From Rhodospirillales bacterium (GTDB taxonomy: Bacteria > Pseudomonadota > Alphaproteobacteria > Acetobacterales > Acetobacteraceae): a DNA stretch of 8,291 bases. The stretch's first letter is position 1, and each line of letters opens with the position of its first letter. The position numbers were made by a program, and so were the translations under genes. Location of the stretch: NCBI GenBank assembly GCA_015654825.1, contig JAATGE010000061.1:1-8291 (forward strand). The letters run 5' to 3'. Below the pieces are notes generated by a model. It searched no databases. It was given only the letters and a program-made list of their open reading frames with translations, and was not told the origin of the DNA. Positions 1 through 6,419 of this stretch are shown here, one piece after another.

Positions 1-1110
1 CATTTCCGCATACCATCCCCGCAGCACCGCATCGATCGCCCGCCCGAACGCTTCCGCCCCCTCCGCCACCAGCAAATCGCGCCCCGCCACCGCGCGCACC
101 CCTTCGAACGCCGCCGGCGTCGCAACCACCGGCCGCCCCATCGCCATCCCCTCCAGCACCTTGTTCTGAATGCCGCGCGCAATGCGCAGCGGGCAGACGC
201 ACACCTCCGCATGGGCCAGATACAGCCGCGTATCCGCCACCCGCCCGGTCACCCGCACCCCCGGCCGCGCCGCCAGGGAGCGCACCTGCGCCGTCGGATT
301 GGCGCCCACGATCCAGAACTCCGCCGCCGGCCAGGATTGCCGCACCGCCGGCCACACCGCCTCGGAAAGCCAGGTCACCGCATCGGCATTCGGCCAGTAA
401 TCCATGTTGCCGGTGAACACGACCACCGGCCCCTCGCCATCGTACGGCGAAGCGCTCGCGAACTCCGGGGAAAACCGCTCCAGATCAACGCCGTTCTCCA
501 CCCAGTCCACCCGCAGCGCCGCCTCCGGCGCCAGCTCCACGAACCGCCGCGCCTCGGCCTCCGAAACGAACAAGGTCGCCTCGCACATCGATGCCGCCTT
601 CCGCTCATACGCCAGCAGCGTGCGCGCCTCGCGCGCCCACACCGCCCGCATCGGAAACGCGGCATCTCGCGCGTAGGCCCGCCATTTTTCCGAATCGATA
701 TCGATCGCATCGAGCACCCGCCTGGTGCCCGCCGCGGCCGCGGCATACGGAAACATCGCGACCGACGAAACATAGATCGCATCCATGCGCCGCGCCCGCA
801 GCAATTCGCGCACCCAGTTGTTCAATGCCGGGTCAAAATAGAAATCCGGCATCAGCGGCCGCCCCGGTCGCGCCCGCAACAATGCACGCAGCTTCTGCCG
901 CCCGCGATCGATCGGGAACGCACCGATCGTGGCACAGAACGGCAGCAGCGCCGGCACCAGGCTCGGCTCGGCCTCGCCCTCCGTCAGGCAGCCCAGATGC
1001 ACGTCATAGCGCGCCGCCAGGTGACGGATGATGTGGTACGGCCGGATCTTCTCGCCCTTGTCGAGCGGCCACGGAATCCGGTGGGCCAGGAACAGCAGCG
1101 TCTTGGTCAT
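1..1110 (-). CDS. stp1: GT4-type glycosyltransferase, PEP-CTERM/EpsH1-associated sugar transferase family (3' end cut off)
   Basis: This gene probably transfers a sugar from a nucleotide sugar onto a cell-envelope or exopolysaccharide glycan at the cytoplasmic face of the inner membrane. 370 residues are visible and the frame is open to the window edge, so the C-terminus is missing. The N-terminal half opens with LFLAHRIPWPLDKGEKIR (residues 5-22), followed by DAIDIDSEKW (134-143). The C-terminal Rossmann half has VVFTGNMDYWPNADA (230-244), FWIVGANP (265-272), VTGRVADTR (287-295) and the donor-binding stretch RIARGIQNKVLEGMAMGRPV (309-328), with E319 as the likely conserved Glu. Together these match my memory of TIGR03087 (stp1), a family that occurs in genomes with exosortase/PEP-CTERM systems, and a PEP-CTERM protein is indeed encoded at 3294-4136. 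The start is the ATG at 1110, after a GGGG-containing purine run of modest Shine-Dalgarno quality. It diverges from the next gene across 141 bp. The exact sugar and acceptor are unknown. Confidence 0.88.
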   Translation of the reverse strand, partial: MTKTLLFLAHRIPWPLDKGEKIRPYHIIRHLAARYDVHLGCLTEGEAEPSLVPALLPFCATIGAFPIDRGRQKLRALLRARPGRPLMPDFYFDPALNNWVRELLRARRMDAIYVSSVAMFPYAAAAAGTRRVLDAIDIDSEKWRAYARDAAFPMRAVWAREARTLLAYERKAASMCEATLFVSEAEARRFVELAPEAALRVDWVENGVDLERFSPEFASASPYDGEGPVVVFTGNMDYWPNADAVTWLSEAVWPAVRQSWPAAEFWIVGANPTAQVRSLAARPGVRVTGRVADTRLYLAHAEVCVCPLRIARGIQNKVLEGMAMGRPVVATPAAFEGVRAVAGRDLLVAEGAEAFGRAIDAVLRGWYAEM

Positions 1111-1251
1111 CTTGCCCCGCCTGCCCCACCTCGCCAGCCTGACGTCGCCGGCCTCACGTCGCCTGCTTGGCAACCGGGGGCTTCTACGGCACAGGTGGCC
1201 CCGCGCAAGCCACCCCGTCGGCTGCGGCCGCCCCTCCTGCCAGGACCGCGC

Positions 1252-2484
1252 ATGAGCCGACCCGCCACCCTCGCGCAAGCGGTGATCCTGAACGCCGAAC
1301 TCGCGACCTGGCCTGGCGCGATCGAGCGCGAAGTCGCGCGGCCGGTGCTGGAAATCGGCGGCCGCCCCTTCATCGCCTGGCAGATGCGCGAGCTGCAGCG
1401 CTACGGCGTCGAGGAATTCCTGATCGTCTCCGGCCCCCTCAGCCAGGACGTTCAGGAAGTGCTGGCGCACGCCGCCGACCTGCTGCCAAAGCCCGCCTCG
1501 CTGCGGTTCGCGACAACCCCCTCGGACGTCGGCAGCGCCGGTGCCCTGCGCCATGCCGCGCCGCAACTCGCGGAGCGTTTCCTGCTGGTCAACGGCACCT
1601 GCCTGTTCGCCACCAACTTCGCCGCCCTGCTGCGCGATTTCGCCACCGACGGCCCCGAAACGCTCGCCCGCCTGCTGCTCACCGAACTGCCCGACACCAG
1701 CGGCCACACCGTGGCGCAAATCAACGCCGGCCACGTCGTGCATCTGGACCCCGCGCCGCCCGCCACCGACCCGGGCCTGGTGCATTCCGGCATCGCCGCG
1801 ATCGACCGCCGCCTCGTCGAATTCTGCCCACCGAGCGGCTCGCTGCGGCGCGAAGTACTGCCCAACCTCGCCGCCACCGGCCACCTGCGCGCGACGATGG
1901 CCGCCGGCTTCTTCGTCGACATCGCCCGCCCCACCGACCTGCAAACCGCCCGCTACGAACTCGAACCGGTCCTGCAGCGCCCGTCCCTGTTCCTCGACCG
2001 CGACGGCGTGCTGAACCACGACCACGGCTACGTCGGCAGCCGTGAGCGCTTTCATTGGATCGATGGCGCCCTCGATGCTTTAAAACTCGCCACCGACCAC
2101 GGCTGGCTCGTGTTCATCGTGACCAACCAGAGCGGCGTCGGCCGCGGCCTCTACAGCGAACAGGATGTCACCGGCCTGATGCGCTGGATCGCCGACGAGG
2201 CGCGCCGCCACGGCGGCACCATCGACGACTGGCGGATCTGCCCCTACCACCCGGAAGCGACCGTGCCCGCCTATCGCCGCGAAAGCGAATGGCGCAAGCC
2301 ACGGCCAGGCATGATCCTGAACCTGATCACCACCTGGGAACTGGCACCGTCGCACTGCCTGCTGGTCGGCGATCAAACCATCGACCTCGAAGCCGCCCGC
2401 AACGCCGGCATCCGCGGCGAGATATTCCCAGGCGGAAATCTCGCCGATTTCCTACACCCGTTGCTACTTTTCCGTGGGCGTTGA
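1252..2484 (+). CDS. Fused nucleotidyltransferase-like / HAD-IIIA phosphatase (GmhB/HisB-N type)
   Basis: A 410-residue, two-domain protein. Residues about 8-240 follow the sugar-phosphate nucleotidyltransferase plan of HddC/RmlA-like enzymes: AVILNAELATW (10-20), PVLEIGGRPFIAWQMREL, FLLVNGTCLF (110-119) and GFFVDIARP (219-227). Residues about 244-402 are a HAD phosphatase: motif I LFLDRDGVLN with D249 and D251, motif II TNQSGVGRG with T291, Lys motif WRKPRPG with K349, and motif IV VGDQTID with D374 and D378. All HAD catalytic residues are present, so phosphatase activity on a sugar bisphosphate such as heptose 1,7-bisphosphate is likely. The nucleotidyltransferase half lacks the GGxGTR signature and the Asp of the NGD motif (T116), so it may be inactive. 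The frame is open far upstream, but that extension lies antisense to the glycosyltransferase gene. The ATG at 1252 has AGGA six bases before it and begins the recognisable domain. A role in surface-glycan precursor supply is inferred from family and neighbour. Confidence 0.85.
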   Translation: MSRPATLAQAVILNAELATWPGAIEREVARPVLEIGGRPFIAWQMRELQRYGVEEFLIVSGPLSQDVQEVLAHAADLLPKPASLRFATTPSDVGSAGALRHAAPQLAERFLLVNGTCLFATNFAALLRDFATDGPETLARLLLTELPDTSGHTVAQINAGHVVHLDPAPPATDPGLVHSGIAAIDRRLVEFCPPSGSLRREVLPNLAATGHLRATMAAGFFVDIARPTDLQTARYELEPVLQRPSLFLDRDGVLNHDHGYVGSRERFHWIDGALDALKLATDHGWLVFIVTNQSGVGRGLYSEQDVTGLMRWIADEARRHGGTIDDWRICPYHPEATVPAYRRESEWRKPRPGMILNLITTWELAPSHCLLVGDQTIDLEAARNAGIRGEIFPGGNLADFLHPLLLFRGR

Positions 2485-2540
2485 CCGGTAAGGGAAGGAT
2501 TAAAAGCAAAATCGATGCGTTTAATTAAAATGGCTTCGCC

Positions 2541-2590
2541 GCCCAGGGGGCTCTGCCCCCTGGACCCCCGACGGCGTGCCGCCGCCGTCG
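2541..2590 (-). repeat. Double-hairpin intergenic repeat, copy 1 (variant, reverse orientation)
   Basis: The first hairpin is a perfect 9-bp stem, CCAGGGGGC (2543-2551) with GCCCCCTGG (2555-2563) and loop TCT. It is followed by GGACCCC and a second perfect 8-bp hairpin, CGACGGCG (2569-2576) with CGCCGTCG (2583-2590). The first hairpin and the following GGACCC match copies at 2742-2760, 3172-3190 and 6424-6440. The second hairpin differs from those of copies 3 and 4, and the CGGAACA end seen in the other copies is not recognisable here. It begins about 56 bases after the stop of the upstream gene. Confidence 0.7.
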
Positions 2591-2670
2591 TACGCGCTGC
2601 GCGGCGGGAGTCTTCTGTACGGTCTGGCGATAATTTGGATTTGGCGGCGTGCTCGCAGCCGATGTCCGAC

Positions 2671-2767
2671 TCGGAACAGATAAATGGGGGCTGGGGCCTA
2701 CTGGCCCCGTCGTGCGCAGCACGCCTCCGGCGTGACGAGGTCCAGGGGCAGAGCCCCTGGCCTTGAC
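2671..2767 (+). repeat. Double-hairpin intergenic repeat, copy 2 (with inserted hairpin)
   Basis: The copy begins TCGGAACAGATAAATGGGG, then has hairpin GGGGCC (2693-2698) / GGCCCC (2703-2708). A roughly 30-base GC-rich insertion follows, with its own small hairpin CGTGC-GCA-GCACG (2711-2723). The last hairpin is CCAGGGGC (2742-2749) / GCCCCTGG (2753-2760) with loop AGA, followed by CCTTGAC. It has the same order as copy 3 (3125-3198) apart from the insertion, and it faces copy 1. Confidence 0.8.
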
Positions 2768-2797
2768 TATCCGTATCAATACCCGAAGGGGACCAGC

Positions 2798-3088
2798 ATG
2801 GCCGAAGAACTACCGGACGAGCTTCTGGCGCTGCGGGCCAGTATCGACAACATCGACGCCGCGCTCATCTATCTGCTAGCCGAACGATTCAAGTGCACGC
2901 AGAAAGTCGGCCGCCTGAAGGCGCGCCTTCACCTGCCGCCGGCCGACCCTGCGCGCGAGGCGCAGCAGATCGCCCGGCTACGGGCGCTCGCCGAAGGTGC
3001 CAGGCTGGATCCGGAATTCGCCGAAAAATTCCTGGCCTTCGTCATTCGCGAGGTCATTCACCATCACGAAGCCATCGCCGCCGGCTAA
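2798..3088 (+). CDS. Chorismate mutase, monofunctional AroQ-fold, alphaproteobacterial type
   Basis: This enzyme converts chorismate to prephenate, the branch point towards phenylalanine and tyrosine, in the cytoplasm. At 96 residues it is the usual size of a stand-alone AroQ helical-bundle domain, with no fused dehydratase or dehydrogenase. Residues matching the E. coli P-protein mutase active site are visible: R13 in LLALRASIDNID, R30 in LLAERF, K41 in VGRLKARL, D50, R53 and E54 in PPADPAREAQ. The last helix reads FVIREVIHHHEAI (81-93), which puts His or Glu where E. coli has Gln88, as I recall for the short alphaproteobacterial clade. The start ATG at 2798 has GAAGGGG (2785-2791) six bases upstream. 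In-frame sequence further upstream lies in repeat copy 2 and is excluded. Repeat copies 2 and 3 flank the gene, so it looks like a single-gene unit. The next gene converges on it. Confidence 0.93.
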   Translation: MAEELPDELLALRASIDNIDAALIYLLAERFKCTQKVGRLKARLHLPPADPAREAQQIARLRALAEGARLDPEFAEKFLAFVIREVIHHHEAIAAG

Positions 3089-3124
3089 CGCCCGTTCCAG
3101 AGTGGCTCGGCCTTAATGCCAACC

Positions 3125-3198
3125 TCGGAACAAATAAAATTGGGGTTTGGGGCCTAAGGCCCCAACGGGGTCCAGGGGCAGAGCCCCTGGCCTTTGAC
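3125..3198 (+). repeat. Double-hairpin intergenic repeat, copy 3 (cleanest copy)
   Basis: It starts TCGGAACAAATAAAATTGGG, followed by hairpin TTGGGGCC (3147-3154) / GGCCCCAA (3158-3165) with loop TAA. After a CGGGGT linker comes hairpin CCAGGGGC (3172-3179) / GCCCCTGG (3183-3190) with loop AGA, then CCTTTGAC. It lies 36 bases after the chorismate mutase stop. The hairpins could help end transcription or protect the 3' end, though no strong T-run follows them. Confidence 0.85.
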
Positions 3199-3230
3199 CG
3201 GTCAAAATCCAAGGCGCCTGCCATTCACAA

Positions 3231-3260
3231 AAGAAAAACCCGCGGCTAGCGCCGCGGGTT
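3231..3260 (-). terminator. Rho-independent terminator of the PEP-CTERM gene
   Basis: A perfect 10-bp stem, AACCCGCGGC (3237-3246) and GCCGCGGGTT (3251-3260), closes on a TAGC loop. Read leftwards on the minus strand, the stem is followed by TTTCTTTTG, giving a U-rich tail. It lies 33 bases beyond the stop codon of the minus-strand gene at 3294. Plus-strand transcripts would see no T-run after the stem, so the direction is minus. Confidence 0.88.
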
Positions 3261-3293
3261 CCAACTTTCCATCAGGCGCAACGCGCGCCCGGT

Positions 3294-4136
3294 TTAGCCG
3301 ATCGTGCGGCGTCCGCGCACCATGCCCAGCGCCGCCAGCCCAACGCCGAACAGCGCGATGCTGACCGGCTCCGGCACATCGGAGCTCAAGCTCCAGTCCA
3401 GCAGCCGCACCCGCTCCTGCTTCGCACCGGTCGATCCGGTAAAGCCGGCATACACATTGCCGGTGCCGAGGATGCTCAGCAGATCGAGCGAAAGCCCGGA
3501 AATCACCGTGGTCTCCGACTGCTGGCCATCCTTCAGCGTAACGGTCAGCAGGCCGGCCTGATACTTGATGTTCGCGGTCCAGATGTCGCCGTTCGAAAGG
3601 CAGCCGGCCTGGGTGTAGTTCAGCCGGTCGCAGGTCGGCTGGCCGTAAGGCGTGCCGCTTCCGAGCAGGCTGCCGTAGGCCAGGTTGCCGTTCGCCGCGA
3701 CACCGACGAGGTTGTTGTTCCCGGCGGGGCCGGTCATGGAATTGTTGAACGTCCGAAACTCGATCGCCAGGCTGTTGGCTGCCGTCAGCCCGAGGCTCGT
3801 GCTTGAGGTGCCGAGCCCGGTGGCGTCGCTGGTCAGCACGAACGCGAACCCGTTCGCGTTGGTCCCGCTCGGGTCCGGATCGATCGAGAACTGGAAGGAG
3901 GTGCTGAAGTAGCCGCCCGCGCCCAGTGCGAACTGGTTGCTGGCGAAAGCCGCGCCAGAACTGAAGTTGGCGGACGGCGTCAGCGCCACCTGGTTGCTGT
4001 TGACCTGTGCCGCGCTGCCCTGAAACGTCAGCCCCGCGGTGCTGAGAAAGTCGGCGTAGGTAATGCTGTCCGCATGCGCCGCCGAATTGGCCACGATGCC
4101 GAGCAACCCGGCTGCAAAAATATGACGAAACGCCAT
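3294..4136 (-). CDS. Secreted L-type-lectin-like protein with PEP-CTERM sorting tail
   Basis: A 280-residue exported protein. Residues 1-22 form a signal peptide ending AHA|D (cleavage near 22/23). The body is a beta-rich domain resembling bacterial legume-lectin (L-type) domains: NGFAFVLTSDATGLG (95-109), NSLAIEFRTFNN (121-132), NNLVGVAANGNL (141-152) and VYAGFTGSTG (228-237). C169 and C179 may form a disulfide. The C-terminus is a typical PEP-CTERM signal: VPEP (254-257), a hydrophobic stretch (258-273), then RGRR (274-277). Known biology of the family: an exosortase recognises this tail, cleaves near the PEP motif and places the protein at the surface, usually in species that make exopolysaccharide. 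The canonical lectin Asp residues appear altered (N95, R128), so sugar binding is uncertain. The start ATG at 4136 immediately precedes the signal peptide; its ribosome-binding site is weak. The gene is monocistronic with its own terminator at 3231-3260. Confidence 0.9.
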   Translation of the reverse strand: MAFRHIFAAGLLGIVANSAAHADSITYADFLSTAGLTFQGSAAQVNSNQVALTPSANFSSGAAFASNQFALGAGGYFSTSFQFSIDPDPSGTNANGFAFVLTSDATGLGTSSTSLGLTAANSLAIEFRTFNNSMTGPAGNNNLVGVAANGNLAYGSLLGSGTPYGQPTCDRLNYTQAGCLSNGDIWTANIKYQAGLLTVTLKDGQQSETTVISGLSLDLLSILGTGNVYAGFTGSTGAKQERVRLLDWSLSSDVPEPVSIALFGVGLAALGMVRGRRTIG

Positions 4137-4169
4137 GACGGACCCGCCCCAAATTGATTCGCAATGCGC

Positions 4170-4198
4170 CTATTACAGAAGGCCCCTACGCGGCGCAA
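4170..4198 (-). promoter_or_regulatory. Candidate sigma-70-like promoter for the PEP-CTERM gene
   Basis: On the minus strand, TTGCGC (4193-4198) and TAATAG (4170-4175) are separated by exactly 17 bases and lie about 35-60 bases before the ATG at 4136. The match is partial. A rival pair further upstream, TTATTA with TATGTT 17 bases later, overlaps the AT-rich patch around 4203-4231. Neither is certain. Confidence 0.28.
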
Positions 4199-4243
4199 CA
4201 GCTAACATACCCCTAATTTGTTTCTTTAATAAGATTCAAGCCG

Positions 4244-4272
4244 TTGTCACACCCAGGTCACACATCCATAAA
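4244..4272 (+). promoter_or_regulatory. Candidate sigma-70-like promoter with GTCACAC direct repeat
   Basis: TTGTCA (4244-4249) and CATAAA (4267-4272) are 17 bases apart, downstream of an AT-rich patch that could act as an UP-like element. GTCACAC occurs at 4246-4252 and again at 4257-4263, an 11-base period close to one helical turn, overlapping the -35 and spacer. This is the layout expected of an operator, but no regulator can be named. Confidence 0.3.
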
Positions 4273-4406
4273 AGCGACCGCGACAAATAAGTTGGACGCT
4301 CCCCGGCATCACGCCAGCCACCCCTCCACCGTCCAAACCACTACTTTCTAGCGTGGGTCGGGCAGCGCACAACCTTTGCGTGTATCGCTCACATGCCGGC
4401 CACGTG

Positions 4407-4435
4407 GTTGAATAGCGTCCCCGTCCGCCGCATAT
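4407..4435 (+). promoter_or_regulatory. Candidate RpoH (sigma-32) heat-shock promoter of htpG
   Basis: GTTGAAT (4407-4413), a 14-base spacer, and CCGCATAT (4428-4435) resemble the sigma-32 pattern CTTGAAA - 13 to 15 bases - CCCCATnT. The gene downstream is htpG, a classic heat-shock gene, which raises the prior. Transcription would start near 4443, leaving a leader of about 130 bases. Confidence 0.4.
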
Positions 4436-4564
4436 CGCGCCCCGCCGACCTGGCACAGGCTTTCGCCGACCCGCCCCACGAATGCCTGCCGCCGACGCGG
4501 CCGTCACCGCCTGCCTCGCGAGGCTTTCGGTGATCGCGACCCTGATCCTTACTGGTGACCGAGC

Positions 4565-4570
4565 GGAGAG
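4565..4570 (+). promoter_or_regulatory. Ribosome-binding site deciding the htpG start
   Basis: GGAGAG (4565-4570) is five bases before the ATG at 4576. The in-frame GTG at 4555 lies upstream of this site and has no comparable purine run of its own, so the ATG is preferred. Confidence 0.7.
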
Positions 4571-4575
4571 AACAG

Positions 4576-6417
4576 ATGACCGAGAACGCGCCACAAGCCG
4601 CCGAGGAGCGCCACAACTTTGGCGCCGAGGTCGGGCGACTGCTCGATCTCGTGGTCCATTCGCTCTACTCCGAGCGCGAGATCTTCCTGCGCGAGCTGGT
4701 GGCCAACGCCGCCGACGCCACCGACCGCCGCCGCTTCGAGGCCCTGACCGACCCCGCCATCGGCAGCCCCGCGGACGCCTCGATCCGCGTGGTGCCGGAC
4801 CGCCCCGCGCGCTCGCTGACCATCGCCGACCAGGGCATCGGCATGACGCGCGAGGACCTGGCGCAAAACCTCGGCACCATCGCCCGCTCCGGCACCCGCG
4901 CCTTCTCCGCCAGCCTCGAGGACGCCAGCAGCGAGGAACGCCCCGCCCTGATCGGCCAGTTCGGCGTCGGCTTCTACTCCGCCTTCATGGTGGCCGATCG
5001 GGTCGAAGTCACCTCGCGCCGCGCCGGCTCCGACCAGGCCTGGACCTGGGCCAGCGACGGCCGCGGCGAATACACGCTCGCACCCGCCACCCGCGACCAA
5101 CCCGGCACCAGCGTGGTGCTGCACCTGAAATCCGACGCCGAGGAGTACCTGGAGCCGTACCGCCTCGAAACGGTCATCCGGAAATGGGCGGACCACATCA
5201 CGCTCCCCGTCACGATCGAGCGCGACGGCAAGGACGTGCCCGCCAACGAAGGCACGGCCCTTTGGCGCAAGCCGAAGGCCGAAGTGGAGGAGAAATCCTA
5301 CACCGAACTCTACCGCCACCTGGCGCATGCGTTCGATGAACCCTGGGCCACCCTGCACTGGCGCGCCGAAGGCCAGCTCGAGTTCTACGCGTTGCTGTTC
5401 ATCCCCGGCGGCCGCCCGTTCGATCCGTTCGGCGAGGACCGCGAAAGCCACGTCCGCCTGCATGTGCGCCGCATGTTCATCACCGCGGACGCCAAATTGC
5501 TGCCGGAATTCCTGCGCTTCGTGCAGGGCGTCGTCGACACCGAGGATCTGCCGCTGAACGTCAGCCGCGAAATGCTGCAGGCAACCCCGGTGCTCGCCCG
5601 CATCCGCCGCGCCGTCACCAACCGCGTGCTGACCGAATTGAAAACCCGCGCCAAGGACGCCGATAAATACACCACATTCTGGCAGAATTTCGGTCCGATC
5701 CTGAAAGAAGGCCTCTGGGGCGACACCGAACACCGCCCCGCTTTGACCGAATTGATGCGCTTCCACTCGACCACGGCCGAGGGCTGGACCTCGCTCGCCG
5801 ATTACGTCAGCCGCATGAAACCGAACCAGGAAGCGATCTACTACCTCGCCGGCGACGACGAAGCCGCCCTGCGCGGCTCACCGCAACTCGAAGGTTTCGC
5901 CGCCCGCGGCATCGAAGTGCTGCTGTTCACCGATCCGGTGGACGCCTTCTGGCCCGAGCGCGTCACGACTTTTGAAGACAAGCCGATCCGCAGCGTGACG
6001 CAGGGCGCCGCCGACCTGTCCCGCCTGCCCGCCCCCGCGACCGAGGGCGAAGCGGCCGACGTCACCGCCCTGATCCCCGCCCTGAAATCCGCCCTCGGCG
6101 ACGCCGTGGACGACGTACGCCCCACCGACCGCCTGGTCGACAGCGCCGCCGTTCTGGCCGCCTCCACGCGCGGCCCGGACCTGCAAATGCAGCGCCTGCT
6201 ACGCCGCACCGGCCGCCCCATGCCCGACGCCGCCCCGATCCTCGAAATCAACCCGCGCCACCCCCTGATCCACGCCCTGGCCGCGCAACAAAAAGCCGGC
6301 GAAGACGTCGCCGACGCCGCCCAAACCCTACTGGACCTGGCCCGCGTGCAGGACGGCGACGCTCCCCGCGACCCGGCGGCGTTCGCCCGCCGCGTGGCGG
6401 CCGCATTGGCAAAGTAA
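4576..6417 (+). CDS. htpG: Molecular chaperone HtpG (bacterial Hsp90)
   Basis: A cytoplasmic ATP-dependent homodimeric chaperone that remodels late folding intermediates and cooperates with the DnaK system. The 613 residues compare with about 624 in E. coli, with all three domains. The N-terminal GHKL ATPase has [19 protein letters not shown] (30-48) with E40 and N44, the nucleotide-binding loop [11 protein letters not shown] (81-91) with D85, and [16 protein letters not shown] (126-141). The middle domain has [14 protein letters not shown] and [11 protein letters not shown] (325-335); R331 corresponds to the catalytic Arg of E. coli HtpG. The C-terminal dimerisation domain contains [11 protein letters not shown]. 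One mild oddity is Gln at 86 where DNGIGM is usual. The start ATG 4576 is preferred over GTG 4555 because of GGAGAG at 4565-4570. It appears monocistronic; a palindromic repeat begins three bases after its stop. A sigma-32-like promoter candidate lies upstream at 4407-4435. Confidence 0.98.
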   Translation: MTENAPQAAEERHNFGAEVGRLLDLVVHSLYSEREIFLRELVANAADATDRRRFEALTDPAIGSPADASIRVVPDRPARSLTIADQGIGMTREDLAQNLGTIARSGTRAFSASLEDASSEERPALIGQFGVGFYSAFMVADRVEVTSRRAGSDQAWTWASDGRGEYTLAPATRDQPGTSVVLHLKSDAEEYLEPYRLETVIRKWADHITLPVTIERDGKDVPANEGTALWRKPKAEVEEKSYTELYRHLAHAFDEPWATLHWRAEGQLEFYALLFIPGGRPFDPFGEDRESHVRLHVRRMFITADAKLLPEFLRFVQGVVDTEDLPLNVSREMLQATPVLARIRRAVTNRVLTELKTRAKDADKYTTFWQNFGPILKEGLWGDTEHRPALTELMRFHSTTAEGWTSLADYVSRMKPNQEAIYYLAGDDEAALRGSPQLEGFAARGIEVLLFTDPVDAFWPERVTTFEDKPIRSVTQGAADLSRLPAPATEGEAADVTALIPALKSALGDAVDDVRPTDRLVDSAAVLAASTRGPDLQMQRLLRRTGRPMPDAAPILEINPRHPLIHALAAQQKAGEDVADAAQTLLDLARVQDGDAPRDPAAFARRVAAALAK

Positions 6418-6419
6418 GG

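Larger units (their letters stand above)
2485..2797. other. Intergenic region with two facing palindromic repeats
   Basis: No credible gene is seen in this 313-base gap. It starts with a short AT-rich patch after the stop codon, around 2499-2530, including TTAATTAA at 2521-2528, which is unusual in such GC-rich DNA. Then come repeat copy 1 (2541-2590), about 80 bases without clear structure, and repeat copy 2 (2671-2767). Open frames here consist mostly of repeat sequence and are not considered genes. Copy 2 ends about 18 bases before the ribosome-binding site of the chorismate mutase gene, so it may lie in that gene's leader. No confident promoter was found. Confidence 0.6.
4137..4575. other. 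Divergent regulatory region between PEP-CTERM gene and htpG
   Basis: This gap holds 439 bases with no convincing gene. The part at 4199-4273 is conspicuously AT-rich against the GC-rich surroundings and carries candidate promoters for both directions. A heat-shock-type promoter candidate lies at 4407-4435. Open frames in the stretch have atypical composition and continue antisense to, or out of frame with, htpG, so they were not called. If transcription starts near 4280 or 4443, the htpG leader would be about 295 or 130 bases, long enough for RNA structure. I found no strong hairpin that masks the ribosome-binding site. Confidence 0.55.

Noticed and set aside
211..1251. A 347-codon in-frame upstream extension of the nucleotidyltransferase-HAD frame
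   Set aside because: It runs antisense to the well-supported glycosyltransferase gene and encodes a low-complexity Arg/Pro/His-rich sequence. The recognisable domain and a ribosome-binding site begin at 1252.
2515..2779. Short open frames on both strands in the gap before chorismate mutase
   Set aside because: They are translations of the palindromic repeats, with no ribosome-binding site or domain.
3202..4164. A 320-codon minus-strand frame overlapping the PEP-CTERM gene
   Set aside because: It is in a different frame from the signal-peptide/lectin/PEP-CTERM reading and its product is Arg-rich and featureless. It also runs through the terminator.
4555..4575. GTG at 4555 as the htpG start
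   Set aside because: The GGAGAG site at 4565-4570 lies downstream of it and fits the ATG at 4576.
4247..4616. Short minus-strand frames upstream of htpG
   Set aside because: They overlap the start of htpG and the promoter region, with no domain and Arg/Ser-rich products.
4549..5766. A 405-codon open frame antisense to htpG
   Set aside because: It is a mirror of the biased codon use of htpG, with a Gly/Ala/Val-rich product and no recognisable domain.
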